Shown here: in pieces, positions 1 through 5,732 of the stretch
How the letters are laid out: each line of letters starts with the position of its first letter
Numbering within the stretch: the first letter of the stretch is position 1
Assembly (NCBI GenBank): GCA_945867255.1
Contig: CAMBHV010000110.1
Location: 1 to 5,732 of the forward strand
From: an uncultured Clostridia bacterium
GTDB lineage: Bacteria; Bacillota; Clostridia; Oscillospirales; Ruminococcaceae
Length of the DNA stretch: 5,732 nucleotides
Direction of reading: 5' to 3'
Position numbers and translations under genes: made by a program
The notes under the pieces: generated by a model
Seen by the model: the letters and a program-made list of their open reading frames with translations, nothing else
What the model was told of the DNA's origin: nothing
The model's database searches: none

Positions 1-818
1 ACCATGCTTTTCAGATTTTGGGTGTTTCCAGACTGCACATTTCTTGACATTTCCAAACCACATGTACCGGCCACAACACAAAGCAACACCCCTTTTACCC
101 CGTTTGGGTCGTATTGACCAATACCAAGGTGAAGTTGAGGCAACCGGCAACAAGAAAATAGAACTGCCAGCCCAATACATGTTCCGGCCAAGCGCCGCGG
201 TGTCTGCGCAAACAGAGCTGTTTGCGTGCACCAAGTACCCAGCCACAAAAACCAGGCAAACAGCGGCATCAGATCCAGGCTCCAGGGCAGAAGCCATGGC
301 AAGCGGCTAAGCAGCGCCGCAGCACCAAGCAAACCGGCTGAAACGCCCACTCTGTATCCTGCGCTGCCATCATCGAACCTGACAACAAGTCCATACAGCG
401 CCGTTGCCGTGGCCATGGCAGCAAGAAACCAGAGCTGGCCATTGTTAGCTAAAAAAAACGATACAGCCTGTGATGACAAGGGGCGAAAAACGCCTTCTCT
501 GCCATATAGAGAACGGATGAACGCGTAAAGATACCCCCACAGCGTACCCTGTTGGCGTACAAAGCCATAGGCTGCCGCAATCATCACACAACATGCGTTG
601 TACCATACATACGCACCAGCCAATTTTCTCACACGCCCGGCCACAACGCCGGGGTGCGCAGATATGGCATACAGACATCCCGAAACTACAAAAAACAACG
701 GCATAAAAAATGCCACAACCCAATCGTGGAAAAGCCAAAGCCCCTTGCTGTGAAGCAGAATCACCGCAATCATTCCCAAGCCTTTGGCCATATCCAGATA
801 CTGCAGACGCTGCCGCAT
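1..818 (-). CDS. Acyltransferase-3 family membrane protein, C-terminus cut off by the left window edge
   Basis: A single minus-strand frame stays open from an ATG at 818-816 to the left edge (272 codons). It begins MRQRLQYLDMAKGLGMIAV, the typical opening of acyltransferase-3 (PF01757) proteins. H23 in ILLHS sits where the family has its conserved, probably catalytic histidine. MPLFFVVSG (residues 39-47) matches the family's second hallmark, and GIGQY (232-236) resembles a conserved segment late in the protein. Many hydrophobic stretches (about 13-30, 35-52, 130-147, 157-171, 184-204, 212-224, 241-254) indicate a polytopic inner-membrane protein. Relatives transfer acetyl or other acyl groups to sugars of surface polysaccharides; the substrate here cannot be read. 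Family members are about 330-350 residues, so perhaps 60-80 are missing. The start is firm: an in-frame stop lies upstream at 866-864 with no other start codon between, and AGGTG (828-824) precedes the ATG by 5 nt. A T8 run (458-451) lies in codons 121-123. The gene has the same orientation as hydA but is separated from it by a likely terminator. Confidence 0.88.
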   Translation of the reverse strand, partial: MRQRLQYLDMAKGLGMIAVILLHSKGLWLFHDWVVAFFMPLFFVVSGCLYAISAHPGVVAGRVRKLAGAYVWYNACCVMIAAAYGFVRQQGTLWGYLYAFIRSLYGREGVFRPLSSQAVSFFLANNGQLWFLAAMATATALYGLVVRFDDGSAGYRVGVSAGLLGAAALLSRLPWLLPWSLDLMPLFAWFLWLGTWCTQTALFAQTPRRLAGTCIGLAVLFSCCRLPQLHLGIGQYDPNGVKGVLLCVVAGTCGLEMSRNVQSGNTQNLKSM

Positions 819-823
819 ACAAT

Positions 824-828
824 CACCT
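824..828 (-). promoter_or_regulatory. Ribosome binding site of the acyltransferase gene
   Basis: AGGTG on the minus strand ends 5 nt before the ATG at 818. It is weaker and closer than the sites inside the hydrogenase operon. An AAAAGG stretch further upstream is too distant to be the main site. It supports the 818 start over the TTG at 822, which belongs to another frame. Confidence 0.5.
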
Positions 829-912
829 GCATCCTTTTTACGGCTCTTTTCAAGTTCGGCGTTTCATATCATGTGGTTCTGTGCCTTACCGCATTCGTTC
901 AAACTTTACAAG

Positions 913-942
913 AAGGACGGCCTGCTGCGACAGACCGCCCTT
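913..942 (-). terminator. Probable Rho-independent terminator after hydA
   Basis: On the minus strand, AAGGGCGGTCTG (942-931) pairs over 12 positions with CAGGCCGTCCTT (924-913) around a 6-nt loop. Ten pairs are Watson-Crick and two are G-T. The stem starts 13 nt beyond the hydA stop codon. The T-rich side is short: the stem ends in TT, followed by CTTGTAAAGTTT, so termination may be partial. In the 137-nt gap (955-819) I see this hairpin and the downstream ribosome binding site, but no convincing -35/-10 pair for the acyltransferase gene. Confidence 0.7.
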
Positions 943-955
943 TGATGGCTTTCTC

Positions 956-2704
956 TTAATACAGTTTTTCGCGTTTTACATAAGATGTGTGCAAAATATG
1001 ATGTGCCTTTTCTCCACCGGGCTGCCCCAAATAATCGGCATAAATCTTCTTGAGCAGCGGGCTCTCATGGCTCTTACGCACAGCTTTTTCCTCATCTTCT
1101 GAGTACAAAGCTTTCGCGCGCAAAGTTTTCAAATCCACAAAATTGCGCACACTGGCAGGCTGTGTGGGCTGGCCGCCGCCGTTCACACAGCCGCCGGGGC
1201 AGGCCATGAACTCGATGAAATCGTAGTGCTTTTCGCCACTTTTTACCGCCTTCAGAACCTTGTCGGCATTGGAAAGGCCAGACGCCACGCACACATTCAG
1301 TTTGAGGCCACCCACCTCATAAGTTGCCTCTTTGATCCCCTGCGTGCCGCGCACTTCTGCATAATCCACCTCAGGGGCCACTTCACCCGTAACAAGTTCC
1401 ACAGCAGTGCGAAGCGCAGCCTCCATAACGCCGCCCGTGGCGCCGAAAATCACCGATGCGCCCGTGCTTTCGCCCAGGGCCGGGTCAAAATCTTCATTGG
1501 GCAATTCGTTAAACACAATGCCTGCCCGCTGGATCATGCGCGCAAGTTCCCGCGTTGTGATAGAAATATCCACATCCGGGATACCCTCGCCCGCGGCGCT
1601 CATGTCTTCACGGCCCACTTCAAATTTTTTGGCCGTACAGGGCATCACGGAAACACATACGATATTGTGCGGGTCCAGCCCCATCTTTTCGGCATAATAA
1701 GTTTTTGTCAGCGCCCCAAACATCCCCTGCGGCGATTTGCAGCTGGAAAGGTTGGGGATCATGTCCGGATAATATGTTTCGCAGAATTTTACCCAACCCG
1801 GGCTGCAAGAAGTGATCATGGGCAAAACGCCGCCATTCTTCACACGATGCACAAATTCGGTCGCTTCTTCCATGATAGTGAAGTCGGCCGCAGTGTCGGT
1901 GTCGAACACCGCGTTAAAGCCAAGCCTGCGCAGCGCAGCTACCATTTTGCCTTCCACGTTGGTGCCAATGGGCAATCCGAAGCACTCACCCAAAGTAGCA
2001 CGTACACTGGGCGCTGTCTGCACCACCACATATTTTTCCGTGTCGTGCAGCGCTGCCCATACCTTGTCGGTATCGTCCTTTTCCGTCAGTGCGCCTGTGG
2101 GGCATACAGTGATGCACTGCCCACAGGAAATACAAGGGCTATCGCCAAGTTTTGCTTCAAAAGCACAGGCAATATGTGTCTGGAACCCACGCTCCGTGGG
2201 GCCGATCACGCCTACAGCCTGATTTTCGCGGCATGCTGCCACACAACGGCGGCACAAAATACATTTATTGTTGTCGCGAATCATATGCGGAGCGGATGTA
2301 TCCAGTGCATACCGCTCACGCGAGCCAATAAAGCGCTGGCCGTTCACACCGTAATCGCGGCACAGCTTCTGCAGCTCGCAATCAGTAGAGCGCACACAGG
2401 AAAGGCAGTTCTGGTCGTGCGTGGAAAGCAACAATTCCAGGTTCGTTTTCCTGGCCGCCATCACCTTCTGGCTGTTCGTTGTCACTTCCATGCCTTCGCT
2501 GACCGGATACACACAAGCGGTAACAAGACTTCTTGCGCCTTTCACTTCCACCACGCAGATACGGCATGCGCCAATGGCGTTAATTTCTTTTAAATAGCAC
2601 AAAGTGGGGATCTCAATGCCCACGCTGTGTGCGGCTTCCAAAATCGTGGAGCCTGCGGCCACCTCATAGGATGTGCCGTTGATTTTAATATGTACGGTTT
2701 CCAT
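956..2704 (-). CDS. hydA: [FeFe]-hydrogenase catalytic subunit HydA (NADH-linked, probably bifurcating type)
   Basis: 582 aa, catalysing 2H+ + 2e- <-> H2 in the cytoplasm as part of HydABC. Domains in order: a ferredoxin-like [2Fe-2S] domain with C36, C47, C50, C64; the NuoG-type His-Cys [4Fe-4S] site H96, C100, C103, C109; a two-cluster ferredoxin domain with C148/C151/C154/C158 and C191/C194/C197/C201; then the H-cluster domain from about 225. H-cluster motifs are L1 TSCSPGW (298-304), L2 MPCTAKKFE (354-362) and L3 EFMACPGGCVNGGGQP (498-513). Putative proton-path residues aligned by spacing to Clostridium pasteurianum CpI are C300, E280, E283, S320 and R287. Length and layout match CpI-like M3 enzymes; there is no extra C-terminal [2Fe-2S] domain as in Thermotoga HydA. 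Oddity: S301 sits where CpI has an H-cluster cysteine ligand (C300). The ATG at 2704 has a strong AGGAGGT 10 nt upstream. No hydE, hydF or hydG maturase gene is in view, so maturation must be encoded elsewhere. Confidence 0.97.
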   Translation of the reverse strand: METVHIKINGTSYEVAAGSTILEAAHSVGIEIPTLCYLKEINAIGACRICVVEVKGARSLVTACVYPVSEGMEVTTNSQKVMAARKTNLELLLSTHDQNCLSCVRSTDCELQKLCRDYGVNGQRFIGSRERYALDTSAPHMIRDNNKCILCRRCVAACRENQAVGVIGPTERGFQTHIACAFEAKLGDSPCISCGQCITVCPTGALTEKDDTDKVWAALHDTEKYVVVQTAPSVRATLGECFGLPIGTNVEGKMVAALRRLGFNAVFDTDTAADFTIMEEATEFVHRVKNGGVLPMITSCSPGWVKFCETYYPDMIPNLSSCKSPQGMFGALTKTYYAEKMGLDPHNIVCVSVMPCTAKKFEVGREDMSAAGEGIPDVDISITTRELARMIQRAGIVFNELPNEDFDPALGESTGASVIFGATGGVMEAALRTAVELVTGEVAPEVDYAEVRGTQGIKEATYEVGGLKLNVCVASGLSNADKVLKAVKSGEKHYDFIEFMACPGGCVNGGGQPTQPASVRNFVDLKTLRAKALYSEDEEKAVRKSHESPLLKKIYADYLGQPGGEKAHHILHTSYVKREKLY

Positions 2705-2714
2705 TGTTGCCGCT

Positions 2715-2721
2715 ACCTCCT
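2715..2721 (-). promoter_or_regulatory. Strong Shine-Dalgarno of hydA touching the hydB stop codon
   Basis: The minus strand reads TGAGGAGGT, where TGA (2723-2721) is the hydB stop and AGGAGGT (2721-2715) is a near-perfect anti-16S match 10 nt before the hydA ATG. It fixes the hydA start, and the one-base overlap with the stop codon suggests that ribosomes finishing hydB help initiation on hydA. Confidence 0.85.
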
Positions 2722-4511
2722 CAACCTTTCGAAATGGCGCCGAACTTACATTTTTCCATGCAGGCGCCGCACTTTACGCACTTGGCTGTATCGATGACAT
2801 GCGGCTGGCGCACTGTACCGGTAATCGCACCTGCCGGACACGCACGAGCGCACAATGTGCACCCCTTACATTTCACAGGGTCTATTTTATAATTCAGCAG
2901 CGCTTTGCACACCCCTGCCGGGCAGCGTTTATTTTTGATATGCTCCACGTACTCATCGCGGAAATAGCGCAGTGTGGAAAGTACGGGGTTGGGGGCTGTC
3001 TGCCCCAGGCCGCACAGACTGTTGGCTTTAATAAATTCAGCCAGCTCCGTGATTTTGTCCAGGTCTTCCATGGTGCCTTTGCCGTCTGTGATCTTCGTCA
3101 GCAATTCCAAAAGGCGCTTGGTACCCACGCGGCACGGGGTGCACTTACCGCAGCTCTCGTCCACTGTAAACTCCAAAAAGAACTTGGCGATATCCACCAT
3201 GCAGGTGTCTTCGTCCATTACAATGAGGCCACCGGAACCCATCATGCTGCCAATCGCGATGAGGTTATCGTAGTCAATGGGCGTATCAATGAGGCTGGCA
3301 GGGATGCACCCACCCGAAGGGCCGCCTGTCTGTGCCGCTTTGAACTTTTTGCCGCCCGGAATGCCGCCGCCTATCTCCTCCACGATGGTGCGCAGTGTGG
3401 TGCCCATGGGGATCTCCACAAGGCCGGTGTTATTGATCTTACCGCCCAATGCAAACACTTTGGTGCCTTTGGATTTTTCCGTACCCATCGAGGCAAACCA
3501 ATCTGCCCCTTTCAGAATGATCTGAGGCACATTGGCATATGTCTCCACATTATTCAGGATCGTGGGCTTTGCAAACAGGCCTTTTACCGCCGGGAAGGGC
3601 GGGCGGGGGCGCGGTTCACCGCGTTTGCCTTCGATGCTCGTCATCAGGGCCGTTTCCTCACCGCACACAAATGCACCCGCGCCCAGTTTGATATCCAGAT
3701 CGAAGCAAAAATCCGTTCCAAAAATGTTTTTGCCCAGAAGGCCGTATTCCCGTGCCTGCTTGATGGCAATGGTAAGGCGCTGCACCGCAATAGGATATTC
3801 CGCGCGGATATACACATAGCCCTGCGACGCACCGATGGCATAAGCCGCAATGGCCATGGCCTCTATCACCACGTGCGGGTCACCCTCCAGAATAGAGCGG
3901 TCCATAAATGCGCCGGGGTCACCCTCGTCGGCGTTACAGCACACGTATTTCTGATCCGCCTGATTTCCGGCGGCAAATTTCCATTTCAAACCTGTGGGGA
4001 AACCCGCACCGCCGCGCCCGCGAAGGCCAGAATCCAGCACCGTCTGAATCACCTGCTCGGGCGTCATCTCCGTCAGTGCCTTGCCAAGTGCCGCATAACC
4101 GTCAAACGCAATGTATTCATCGATGTTCTCCGGGTTGATGACACCGCAGTTACGCAATGCGATGCGCAACTGCTTTTTGTAAAAGGCCGTCTCGTCCAGG
4201 CTTTTGATGGTATTGTCTTCTGCAACTGTTTCATCATAAAGAAGTCTGGTGACAGGGCGCCCTTTCAGAAGATGTTCGTCCACGATCTCCTTGACGTTTT
4301 CTTCCTTCACCATGCTGTAAAAGCTGCCTTCTGGGTAGATCACCACGATGGGGCCCAGCGCACACAGGCCAAAACAACCCGTGCGGATAACTTTCACCTC
4401 ATCTTGCAGGCCGGTGGCCAATATTTCAGTTTCGAACGCCTGCGCGATCTTATCACTGTTGGAGGATGTGCAGCCTGTACCGCCGCACACCATGACATGG
4501 CTTCTGTACAT
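2721..4511 (-). CDS. hydB: HydB: NuoF-like FMN/NADH-binding Fe-S subunit of the hydrogenase
   Basis: 596 aa. Residues 1-90 form a thioredoxin-like [2Fe-2S] domain (C9, C14, C46, C50). Residues about 115-450 are the NuoF core: GRGGAGFPTG (165-174) and DEGDPGAFMDR (195-205) for FMN, GEETALMTSIEG (284-295) for NADH, and an SLBB-type segment about 350-430. The NuoF [4Fe-4S] site is C454, C457, C460 plus C500. A linker with H524, C530 and C535 (CPAGVC) leads to a C-terminal two-[4Fe-4S] ferredoxin domain: C548/C551/C554/C558 and C578/C581/C584/C588. Family knowledge makes this the NADH-oxidising flavoprotein where electron bifurcation is proposed to occur, passing electrons to HydA and to ferredoxin. 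H524/C530/C535 resembles the zinc site described for bifurcating HydB homologues (from memory). The ATG at 4511 follows AAGGGGGAG (4527-4519) and lies 18 nt after the previous gene; hydA follows 16 nt downstream. Fusion of the N-terminal domain and the C-terminal ferredoxin separates it from plain complex I NuoF. Confidence 0.97.
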   Translation of the reverse strand: MYRSHVMVCGGTGCTSSNSDKIAQAFETEILATGLQDEVKVIRTGCFGLCALGPIVVIYPEGSFYSMVKEENVKEIVDEHLLKGRPVTRLLYDETVAEDNTIKSLDETAFYKKQLRIALRNCGVINPENIDEYIAFDGYAALGKALTEMTPEQVIQTVLDSGLRGRGGAGFPTGLKWKFAAGNQADQKYVCCNADEGDPGAFMDRSILEGDPHVVIEAMAIAAYAIGASQGYVYIRAEYPIAVQRLTIAIKQAREYGLLGKNIFGTDFCFDLDIKLGAGAFVCGEETALMTSIEGKRGEPRPRPPFPAVKGLFAKPTILNNVETYANVPQIILKGADWFASMGTEKSKGTKVFALGGKINNTGLVEIPMGTTLRTIVEEIGGGIPGGKKFKAAQTGGPSGGCIPASLIDTPIDYDNLIAIGSMMGSGGLIVMDEDTCMVDIAKFFLEFTVDESCGKCTPCRVGTKRLLELLTKITDGKGTMEDLDKITELAEFIKANSLCGLGQTAPNPVLSTLRYFRDEYVEHIKNKRCPAGVCKALLNYKIDPVKCKGCTLCARACPAGAITGTVRQPHVIDTAKCVKCGACMEKCKFGAISKG

Positions 4512-4518
4512 CTACTTG

Positions 4519-4527
4519 CTCCCCCTT
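4519..4527 (-). promoter_or_regulatory. Ribosome binding site of hydB
   Basis: The purine run AAGGGGGAG on the minus strand lies 7 nt before the hydB ATG (4511) within the 18-nt gap after the preceding stop codon (4532-4530). It supports the chosen start, which is also the only one that keeps the N-terminal C9/C14 cluster ligands. Confidence 0.7.
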
Positions 4528-4529
4528 CC

Positions 4530-4901
4530 TCAGCGCGCCGCCGCACCGATGGTGAACTCTGTGACGGGTTTTCCTCCAATGAGATGTTCCGCCACCACAC
4601 GGCTCACCTTCTCGGGGGTCATTTTCACATAGGTAACCTTCTCCTGCCCGGGCATGGTGATTTCCACAATAGGTTCATATTGGCACAGGCCAATGCAGCC
4701 TGTCTGCGTTACCAACACACCGGAAAGTTCCCGGCGAGCAATTTCTTCTGTAAAGGCGTTCAGCACGGGGCGTGCGCCTGCAGCAATACCGCATGTAGCC
4801 ATTCCCACCACCACACGTGTCGTGTCGTGTGCAGCTTCACGCGTATTTACTGTCTGTTTCATCCTGTCGCGGATCGCGGCAAGCTCCTGTAAACTTTTCA
4901 T
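4530..4901 (-). CDS. Small thioredoxin-fold [2Fe-2S] ferredoxin-like protein with three cysteines
   Basis: 123 aa. A charged N-terminal stretch (1-28) is followed by a thioredoxin-like ferredoxin domain. It has ATCGIAAGAR (35-44) with C37 and TGCIGLC (67-73) with C69 and C73. Canonical members have four ligands in a C-x4-C (or longer) pair plus a C-x3-C pair. Here the second half is intact, but only one cysteine stands in the first half; aligned to HydB's N-terminus, C37 corresponds to HydB C14 and the partner of HydB C9 is missing. The rest resembles HydB 42-90 closely (for example VVAEHLIGGKPVT against IVDEHLLKGRPVT). Similar small proteins often lie between the ATPase and hydB genes in clostridial and Thermotoga-type hydrogenase operons; their role is not settled, perhaps an auxiliary electron carrier or assembly factor. 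The start overlaps the ATPase stop as ATGA (4901-4898), with AAGGAG 9 nt upstream inside that gene. The three-cysteine state could be a subfamily trait. Confidence 0.88.
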   Translation of the reverse strand: MKSLQELAAIRDRMKQTVNTREAAHDTTRVVVGMATCGIAAGARPVLNAFTEEIARRELSGVLVTQTGCIGLCQYEPIVEITMPGQEKVTYVKMTPEKVSRVVAEHLIGGKPVTEFTIGAAAR

Positions 4902-5455
4902 ACGATATTACTCCTTCGTAAGATTGGCTGTGTGTTCTCCTCGATAAACTCCCTGATCCACTGTGCTACGCCGGGTTCGGATAGTGGCACATCACCCAGC
5001 ACAGCGCGCATCTCGCGCGTATCTGCGCAAAACCGGTCACCCGCCGCGCGCACGATATAAACGAAATCGATGTCCGGGCTGCATTGAATCAACCCAGCAA
5101 CGGTGGATGCCATATCTCCCACAGGGGCACGGTCAATATGATGCAAACCAAATTCCGCCTGCACACATGTTCCCCGGCCGGGCTGTGAACGAATGGAAAA
5201 AGCGCCCCCCGTCATTTCTGCGGCCATTTTCAAAAAAGGCAACCCAAGCCCTACCTTTCTTGTGGTACGCGTGGTATAAAAGGGGTCTGTTACACGGGAT
5301 ATGGTTTCTTCTGTCATACCTTTTCCGTCGTCTTCAATGGTAAGCACAAGACGTTCCCGCGCGTCATCCACTTCCAGGCTGATTCGTATCAGCTTCGCGC
5401 CAGCGGCCACAGAATTCTGGGCCACATCCAGCACGTTCATCGACAATTCCTGCAT
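4898..5455 (-). CDS. Stand-alone GHKL (histidine-kinase-type) ATPase in the hydrogenase operon
   Basis: 185 aa, soluble, with no membrane segment. A Bergerat ATP-binding fold is clear: N-box LDVAQNSVAAGA (9-20) with N14, G1 box EDDGKGM (41-47), F-box-like DPFYTTR (57-63), G2 box GLGLPF (69-74) and a G3-like GRGT (93-96). There is no histidine phosphoacceptor (DHp) domain, sensor domain or receiver. After about residue 105 comes a roughly 80-residue C-terminal part I cannot assign. The architecture resembles anti-sigma-factor/SpoIIAB-like kinases and the ATP-binding proteins that commonly accompany NADH-linked [FeFe]-hydrogenase operons. Its role is inferred only: regulation of expression or ATP-dependent assembly or activation of the complex. 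The ATG at 5455 is 3 nt past the hydC stop with almost no Shine-Dalgarno, so translation is probably coupled to hydC. An internal ATG (5440) has a CAGGAA ahead of it, but the upstream start keeps the full N-terminal helix. The stop overlaps the next gene by 4 nt. Confidence 0.9.
   Translation of the reverse strand: MQELSMNVLDVAQNSVAAGAKLIRISLEVDDARERLVLTIEDDGKGMTEETISRVTDPFYTTRTTRKVGLGLPFLKMAAEMTGGAFSIRSQPGRGTCVQAEFGLHHIDRAPVGDMASTVAGLIQCSPDIDFVYIVRAAGDRFCADTREMRAVLGDVPLSEPGVAQWIREFIEENTQPILRRSNIV
4911..4916 (-). promoter_or_regulatory. Ribosome binding site inside the end of the ATPase gene
   Basis: AAGGAG on the minus strand lies 9 nt before the ATG at 4901 and within the last codons of the ATPase gene. 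Together with the ATGA stop/start overlap, it supports translational coupling of the two genes and fixes the start of the small ferredoxin-like protein. Confidence 0.75.
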
Positions 5456-5458
5456 AGC

Positions 5459-5732
5459 TCAGTATTTGGCAAGGATGCCATCCAGTTCATCGCCTGTCAG
5501 GCGCCCATATACGTCATCATTAATCGTCATTACAGGAGCAAGGCCACATGCGCCGATACAACGGCATGCGTCCAGGCTGAACTTCCCGTCCGCTGTACAT
5601 TCACCGCCGGTGATGCCAAGCTTTTTCTGCAATTCATCATAAATTTTGCCGGAGCCCTTCACATAACAGGCCGTACCAAGGCAAACGCTGATTTTATATT
5701 CACCTTTCGGGCAAAGGCTGAACTGCGAATAA
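5459..5732 (-). CDS. hydC: HydC: NuoE-like thioredoxin-fold [2Fe-2S] subunit, N-terminus beyond the right edge
   Basis: The last 90 codons are present, ending in KY and a TGA at 5461-5459; the frame is open to the window edge. The visible part starts YSQFSLCPKGEYKISVCLGT, the classic NuoE/HydC pattern of hydrophobic strand, PKG turn and first cluster pair. With residues numbered from the edge, the [2Fe-2S] ligands are C17 and C22 (CLGTAC) and C58 and C62 (CIGAC), followed by GLAPVM. All four ligands are there. Full-length members are about 160 aa, so some 70 residues are missing. The GTG at 5662 that could be read as a start is an internal valine directly after the CLGTACY motif and would remove two ligands. 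In the complex HydC docks on HydB near the FMN and relays electrons. It is the first gene visible in the operon, 3 nt before the ATPase gene; the promoter must lie outside. Confidence 0.93.
   Translation of the reverse strand, partial: YSQFSLCPKGEYKISVCLGTACYVKGSGKIYDELQKKLGITGGECTADGKFSLDACRCIGACGLAPVMTINDDVYGRLTGDELDGILAKY

Noticed and set aside
445..822. Minus-strand open frame of 125 codons starting at a TTG (822)
   Set aside because: It overlaps the acyltransferase frame, which has the family motifs, a better start and no stop to the window edge. This reading is an out-of-frame, Cys-rich translation.
819..912. Possible promoter for the acyltransferase gene (TTGAAC and TATGAA elements)
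   Set aside because: The spacing between the candidate -35 and -10 elements is about 28 nt, too long for a normal sigma-70 promoter, and no better pair is visible.
552..1102. Overlapping + strand open frames (552-959 and 710-1102)
   Set aside because: They run antisense to the acyltransferase gene, the terminator and the end of hydA, and show no domain or ribosome binding site I could credit.
1226..2593. Long + strand open frame (455 codons) opposite hydA
   Set aside because: Low-complexity, His-rich translation without motifs, antisense to unmistakable HydA.
4812..4833. Short CGTGT-type repeat and near-palindrome (cacacgtgtcgtgtcgtgtg)
   Set aside because: It lies inside the small ferredoxin-like gene, encoding AHDTTRVV, and is imperfect; probably coding-sequence coincidence rather than an operator.
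2673..4892. Very long open frame on the + strand (739 codons) opposite hydB and the small ferredoxin-like gene
   Set aside because: Its product is rich in His, Ala, Arg and Cys with no recognisable domain, and it lies antisense to clear HydB and ferredoxin-like genes. Codon bias of the minus-strand genes explains the lack of stops.
5459..5662. A complete 67-aa protein starting at the GTG at 5662
   Set aside because: The GTG is an internal valine codon of hydC. The frame continues upstream with the CLGTAC motif to the window edge.

Overview
The window is almost entirely one minus-strand gene block. It holds most of an operon for an NADH-linked, probably electron-bifurcating [FeFe]-hydrogenase of the HydABC type, followed by part of a membrane acyltransferase gene. 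The gene set, the gene order and the strong Shine-Dalgarno sites point to a strictly anaerobic, fermentative Clostridia-type Firmicute. The moderately high GC would fit an Oscillospiraceae/Ruminococcaceae-like gut or digester organism. That assignment is inference; no rRNA or other marker gene is present.

In transcription order (right to left): (1) the last 90 codons of hydC, a NuoE-like thioredoxin-fold [2Fe-2S] subunit running off the right edge (5732-5459); (2) a 185-aa stand-alone GHKL/histidine-kinase-type ATPase (5455-4898); (3) a 123-aa thioredoxin-fold ferredoxin-like protein with only three cysteines (4901-4530); (4) hydB, a 596-aa NuoF-like flavoprotein that should carry FMN, the NADH site and several Fe-S clusters (4511-2721); (5) hydA, a 582-aa catalytic [FeFe]-hydrogenase subunit with four accessory Fe-S clusters and the H-cluster domain (2704-956). 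The gaps between these genes are 3, -4, 18 and 16 nt, so this is a tightly coupled operon whose promoter lies beyond the right edge. A hairpin that looks like an intrinsic terminator follows hydA at once (942-913).

After a 137-nt intergenic stretch, a second minus-strand gene starts at 818 and runs off the left edge. It is a polytopic acyltransferase-3 family protein, probably O-acylating a cell-surface glycan, and appears unrelated to hydrogen metabolism. It is open across all 272 codons in the window.

Expected chemistry of the complex, from family knowledge: HydB takes up NADH electrons at FMN, HydC and the Fe-S chain of HydB relay electrons, and HydA makes or consumes H2 at the H-cluster, with ferredoxin as the low-potential partner. 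The ATPase and the small three-cysteine protein often accompany such operons, and their roles are not settled. Points worth a second look are a Cys-to-Ser change in the first H-cluster motif of HydA (TSCSP), the missing fourth cysteine in the small ferredoxin-like protein, its likeness to the N-terminal domain of HydB, the orphan kinase-like ATPase, and a T8 tract in the acyltransferase gene where a one-base slip in either direction gives a stop codon almost at once.
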